Source: Ramazzottius varieornatus (lineage: Eukaryota > Tardigrada > Eutardigrada > Parachela > Ramazzottiidae). Taken from it: DNA of 64,000 nt. The stretch's first letter is position 1. Every line of letters begins with the position of its first letter. The stretch covers positions 2,474,278 to 2,538,277 of the forward strand of contig BDGG01000004.1 in assembly GCA_001949185.1 (NCBI GenBank). The letters run 5' to 3'. The notes under the pieces were generated by a model. That model was not told where the DNA came from, made no database searches, and saw only the letters and a program-made list of their open reading frames with translations. Shown here piece by piece: positions 58,682-64,000 of the stretch. Made by a program: the position numbers and the translations under genes.

Positions 58682-61600
58682 TTAGTATGGCCTGCTACTT
58701 TCCCGATTCCGCTTCAGTTGAACTTTCAAACGTTTCATCCCAATCTGGAAACCATTCATCGCCGAGATGGCCTGTTGCGCTGAAGCCGGCTGCGAATAGC
58801 TCACAAAACCTACACGAAACATTCTATTAACATTCATCCACTTCTTTGCTGTCATTCCCGGAGCTAAACACCGAGAGTTGATCAAGTTCGTACCGAAACA
58901 TTTGCTGAGGCCAGTCTGCTTATCTATGAAGACTTTTGCCGAGATCAAGTTTCCGAAGGAGGCGAAGAGCTGAATCAACTCGGAGTCCGTGTATTCAGCG
59001 GGCAGGTGGTAGATGAACAAGTTGCAACCTTCAGGACCTGAAAATTGAAAGACGTCTGTCTGAAGAGCGACGATGACCCCTGAACAAGGAAAAAACCGTA
59101 GAAATATTTTGAGAAAATTACCTTCACTTTGCTTGTTCACGGGCGATACAGAGTTGCCGGACGTACTCAAGGCTGCAAGGAGCAAAAGAACTGTAAGGGT
59201 TTTCCAGGTACAAAGCGGAAGTGACCGAGCACTCACCTTGCAATAGGGAAAGTTGAGCAAGGTTTCGTGAATCGTAGGGACTGGATGGCATGGCTCCGGA
59301 ATAGGAGTTGTTTGACAAGGAAGACAAGGGGCTCCCGTAGAACGCAGAAGCCATGGCGTTCTGACCGCTGGAACCTATGAGCATTCGCCGGTTACGCGGC
59401 CATCTTCGAAACCAAAGGCTGTTTGAAGATCTTTTTTTACCTTCCAGCAACCGCTGGACCATCTGTTGCTGCTGTTGGCTTTGTAATGCCTCATGGAAGC
59501 TCAGGGTCCCCAGATTACTGTTCGAGCCATACAGCCCGTTTCCCGAATTGGTGGTCGTAAAGTTGGACAACGAGGAAGCACCGTTGGAAAGCCCTATAAT
59601 AAAACGACTGTTTCAAGCTCAATTCAGGTGAGCCGGATTGAGTTGCCCGGCACTGTTTGTAATCACTGTATGTCTTACCGCCGTTATGTGCGTTGCCCCC
59701 GCTAATGTTGAGTAGTCCCGAATTAAGACCAGAAGACGCAAGTTGGGAAAGACCGCTCAGGTTAAACCCAGCTAAACCTGGAACAAGCTCCAGTTCAATC
59801 AGTGTAGGTCATAGGACAGTGACAACGGGATTAAAAAGAAATCACGTGAGAACCCCAAAGACCGTAGTCTGCCATTGCCAGTCACCATACCTGCTTGCTG
59901 TGCCGCCAGGAGCGTTGCCAGATTAAAGGTTCCTGTTGACTGCAATAGCTGAAAGAAAACGAGACGGAGGATAAACCAACCCACGTAAGTCATAAGGTAT
60001 AGTGTAGGCAAATAAGGTACTCTAAGAGGGGGCAAGGCCAAAATCGACGTGACGCAGAAAAAAAACAGCTGATCAAGCTGCAATCCAGAGACGTGAACTG
60101 CCGCTTGATCTGCTGATTACTTCGAGCCGGAGTTTCTACGTCACTTGTCGAAAACTCGACTTTGGCCCTCCTCCTTTTAGAGTAACTTAATTGCCCACAC
60201 TGTATCTGATCTCGAAGCTCACGTTGCCAAAGCCAAGCTGTCCCAGTTGCCCCAATCCAGCCAGCCCAAGAGCCGCCGAGCCCATCGGAAGTGCTTGTCG
60301 CTTACTGTCTTTGTCTTTGGTTGTGTCAGCCATCTTGACGACGAGGGGTGATGTGCAACCCTAGAATATCAAGATAAAACGCTGAACTTTATCTTGTGCC
60401 ATAGTTCGCGCAGGCAGAAGCCGATCCTCGGAAGAGATCCGCCATGCATGATCATGGACGTCATCACGGAGAAAAACAGTACTTGGATAGACTCTGACAG
60501 TGTATTTGTGCAAACTCAAGTTAGAACAAAGAGGGAAGGAGAACTGAATTAAGTGAAAAGTCCAATGATAGAAAGTGTGGAACATACTTCCGAAGTCATC
60601 GAGTGGTGAAGAACCCGGATGGCATTTAATGCACTGGAACGGGAAGAAAGCGTGACGAAACAACAGCCTGTGAGGACAAAAATAACAGCGTACTCAACAC
60701 CACACATTTACATGGCACGGAGAAGAAACATTCTTCTTTACGCAGGAACTTCCAATGTTAAATCAAAAACGGGGTCACAAGAAAACGCTTAACGATCTCA
60801 CCAAAACGAGTACACAACTAACCTCTGCTGGAACCACTCGAGTCGCGCAGAATGGTGCATTCTTCAATTGGTCCGTACGGCGCGAACATTCGCCGGATGT
60901 CATCTTCTGTGGCTGATCGACTAATCATACCACAGAAGAGCTTTCTTTCCGTTCTGTTTTCCGTATCTGCAGGCTTCATCTGGATTGGATTGTGCATCTG
61001 TAATGACATAAATTGCTGAGGCGGAAACTGGGTTTATTCTCGGAGAATGCGATGGACTTACACCTGGGAGTGTCCGGATATTGTGAAGGGCATTTTGAGC
61101 GTCTAACGCGGACTTTCTTTTGTAGAATGTCACAAAGCAACACCCTGCAACATAAACAAAAAAATTCATGAAGCACAACGGATTTCCAGTACCCTAAATT
61201 GCGGACGTCGATGTGTCATGCTTGGTCTTATAACCAGCTTTCTACATGACTGCACCTAAAAAAGATCTAATTATTAACAGTAACCTTGTCGATTCACCGA
61301 CGAACCAGAACTACCGCGGGTTCTTTGTGCTGGAAGTTTACTCGCAATGGGACGACGCCAGGAGCTTATGAGGGTGCGAGCTGTCACCATCTACGTCAAC
61401 ACCCAACCGCCTCCAGATCAACGTATATATAATAAAGAAACCGATATAGGTGAGACCACGTATACGCAACTGTTCTCCCTTTCCCTTCAAGAAAGTACGA
61501 AAGAAAAGAAGATTTATATAGGATAATTACTGTTTTCTCTGGGTTTTTTTTCCAGACGTTCAGACCGTTTTCTTTCACCTTTTATCCAGCGGACAAAATC

Positions 61601-62757
61601 AATCTAGGGAACAGCATGATGCTGATTCGAGAAGAGTACTTTAGAGTAGCCAAGCGCATACTTGAAATGCCTATCGTGAAACTCGTGTAAGGACCTAATA
61701 TCATTATGCAAGATGCATGAATGCGCTGGCGGCTTTCTGGCCGACTGGGTTCGTTGAAAATGATTGACTGGTCCTTGTAATAACACTGGCAGCCGCTAGC
61801 GAAGAGAAACTGTCCTGGTCTTTGAATAGGGATGGAAGCCGTATAAGTATGGTCTTTCAATAAAATGACGGTCGATTGTGAAAAAGTGAAACCCCAATTA
61901 ACCTTTCGCAGTCGGTCTATTGTCGAGTTACTCACCAGATTGTGCGGCTGTAAGAAAAGCCTCGGCCGGAAATGCAAGAAGGCGTTGCTAGCTTGGTGTG
62001 ACTTTCCTATTCAGGCGCTGAAAATGGTAATTTGCGACACGACTGAATCTCGGTAATCTGGGAAGGGGGTGACATATAGAACACCCTAGTCAAAGAACCC
62101 AGCAGGAGTTCCTCGGGATCGGTTTGGCGATAGCCAACCATCATCACCCTATCACGCACCGAGCGTTTGCGTCATTCAATCTGCATTCTGCAGTGAAGTC
62201 CTTCCACTCAATAAACCATTTTGAGTGCAAGAACCAACTGATACCACTGACACAAGCAGATGAAAATACCATACTGGCGGAGGCTTTTTGGCGCCGACAA
62301 CGAGCAATGGCTCTTCTCATTGTCAGTCCAACAAAACGCCTTGTCCATCAAAAGACTCGCTGACAGATGAACATCCGAAAGAAATGATTCTTGCGTTTAC
62401 ATAAACCAAGTCTGGAGCCCCCTACATGGAGTTATGGATTGTTTTTGCGGAAAAAGCTCTTACCTTTTCCTGCGCCGGTCAGCTTGTCCTTCAGGATGTT
62501 GATGGCGTAGATGTCGCCGAATTCCTCAAAGATCTGTCGAACATCGTCTTCTGAGAAATTGCGAGGTATCTGGCCTGCGAACACGGACACTGATTCGATT
62601 ACAATGTCATGACGGACATTTTGCGAAGGCGAACGTTTCACTTACCTACGAACATCTTGATGTGATCTTGGTCGGGAGCTTTGCCATTTTGTTCGGTACC
62701 GCCATGGCCTTCTTCCTTTGCCGGCTGCTCGTGGCCGCCGTTAACCACCATTCCCAT
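58682..62757 (-). CDS. CELF1: CELF/Bruno-like RNA-binding protein with three RRMs
   Basis: CELF proteins bind GU-rich RNA and control alternative splicing, translation and mRNA decay. The start [20 protein letters not shown] at 62757 is the first Met of an open exon spliced into MFV+[18 protein letters not shown] (RRM1, about 62466-62650). RRM1 ends at GKG+[18 protein letters not shown] (about 61065-61145). RRM2: [20 protein letters not shown] (about 60822-60998), then [19 protein letters not shown] (60598-60680), then [17 protein letters not shown] linker rich in Gly, Leu, Ser, Asn and Gln follows over six or so small exons (59124-60360), including [11 protein letters not shown] and a [13 protein letters not shown] helix. 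RRM3 sits at the C-terminus: [50 protein letters not shown] and [15 protein letters not shown], ending RPY-stop at 58682. RNP1 and RNP2 motifs are intact in all three RRMs. CELF1/2 versus CELF3-6 cannot be decided. The RRM1 intron is 1.3 kb. Confidence 0.93.
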
Positions 62758-64000
62758 ATTTTCACTGATCCTCGTCGCTAACAAGGAGCCCCTTCCGAAC
62801 GTCAGCTCCGTCTAAATTGCGTCAGAAGTATCTGCAACACAAATAAGGTTACTTATTGCGATGCCAGTAACATCGGCACTTGCAAAAATTTGCGACCAGA
62901 GGTCTTCATCCACATAACTTCCTTCCACACGTGCGCGTACCGAGAATTCTCCTACTGAGTCGACCACAAGTCACGGAGAACCCCACCACTTCGACAAGGC
63001 GTCATACAGTACAATGCTGAAAAACCAGAAGTTATATATAAGCAGGAGCGATGTTAACTGAGAGCTCGAGGCGGAGGAGTGGCGTGAAAATATATCAGCG
63101 CCATGTCAAGGCGTAATGAAAAGATTTTCAATCATCAATCCACAAATTAGCTTCACAGATGAACCTTGAGAAGCTCCCGCAAAGTCCAACTGTTCACATG
63201 TCACCTAATTTAAGCTCATCCCGTCCGACAAATTCGCTCTTCGGATTCTGACGCTTTCTCCTTGCGAGACTCGCTACGTGCGTACATTCAGACTTTTCGA
63301 ACCAGGAAGGAACCCAATCACCGTATGCGGCGCAGTTGAATGTGCCTCAACGCCGGATTACAATCTACATGGAGCTAATCCCTCACGCATATTTGATCTC
63401 GGCAAGGCGTTTCCGGTGCATCCTCCAGACTCGCTTCTCATTTCCGGTTGCCAGTGATTGATTAATCCACGGTTTCTTCCATCCCAAACATGTCACCAAC
63501 CTATTCCACCATATAGAACGCTCGTCGCTTTAGTCAAACAAACTCTTTTCCTGACAGAAAGGACTTCCTTTCATCTTTTCACTGGTCCTTGGTTGCCTAT
63601 AGCTATTTTGCACGGAAAGTCAAAAAAACTATCTTACTTACACGAAGCTAAATTCCAGACAATATTCTTAGTAATACGCATGATCCAATTTGAAACCCCT
63701 TCCATGTCATATTTTCGCAACCTAGATTGAATTACTCTTCAAATAACATAATATGTACGTATGCGATATTGAGTATTGCAAGAACTAGTAAAAGAATTAT
63801 TAAATTAGAATAATTTAGCAGTAAGACATATTGTCAGACAAAGGCTACGGAATCCGGCGAACTATCAGCGGTTCAGCTGGTCTATCTGGTAATACAGAGG
63901 ACTGAATTTCGCGTCGGCATGCAGAGTATTTGGAGGTTGTAAAAACACTAACGCACATAATAACTTTGCACTTGTGAAGCCGAATGAGAACAACCCTTCT
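62758..64000. other. Upstream region of CELF; no supported gene
   Basis: Presumed CELF 5' UTR, promoter or 5' introns. A TATATATAAGCAGG stretch lies at about 63034-63046 but reads on the plus strand, opposite to CELF. A 90-codon + ORF (63458-63730) has no recognised domain. AT-rich at 63730-63840. Confidence 0.4.

Noticed and set aside
1-64000. CRISPR array, bacterial operon, phage or retroviral system
   Set aside because: No regularly spaced repeats, no ribosome-binding-site operons and no RT, integrase or capsid-like reading frames were seen; all strong genes are spliced animal genes.

Overview
This is animal (bilaterian) nuclear DNA. It has about a dozen intron-containing protein-coding genes on both strands, GT..AG introns that are mostly 50-100 bp, and families typical of Bilateria: agrin with an NtA domain, a GABA-B receptor, CELF, SMG8 and a carbonic anhydrase-related protein. 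The short introns and gene spacings of 130-600 bp suggest a compact invertebrate genome. A tardigrade or similar ecdysozoan is my guess, not something the sequence proves. I saw no bacterial operons, CRISPR array, rRNA or convincing tRNA.

Layout: ubinuclein C-terminal part (1-2259 +); CA10/CA11-type carbonic anhydrase-related protein (2743-7896 -); SPIDR-like DNA-repair scaffold (8483-10005 -), head-to-head with the eEF2 lysine methyltransferase EEF2KMT/FAM86 (10612-12271 +); GABA-B receptor subunit 2 (12405-17697 -); a gene-free block with a microsatellite and an 826-bp MITE-like element (17698-19759); SMG8 (19760-23907 -), head-to-head with selenocysteine lyase-type SCLY (24554-26790 +); an unidentified multi-pass membrane protein (26973-~28900 -); a very long unidentified coiled-coil protein (29526-36968 -); a gene-poor stretch; agrin (39806-50977 +); TMEM222 (51387-52405 -), divergent from transportin-3 (53798-58220 +); and a CELF/Bruno RNA-binding protein (58682-62757 -).

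The genes do not form a pathway. They cover chromatin assembly, DNA repair, translation-factor methylation, neuronal signalling and synapse matrix, NMD, selenium metabolism, nuclear import and splicing control. Neighbours are mostly arranged as divergent pairs (shared upstream regions of 0.6-1.4 kb) and convergent pairs (3' ends 130-480 bp apart). Gene models were made by hand from conserved protein blocks and splice sites. Exon edges are given where worked out, and unresolved joins are stated.

I found no system that looks wholly new. The points best worth checking are two terminal-inverted-repeat elements with target duplications (one nearly filling an SMG8 intron), a possibly truncated SPIDR, a degenerate P-loop in SMG8, probable 15-bp and 21-bp micro-exons, recurrent GTTCGY 5' splice sites, and two sizeable genes I could not name.
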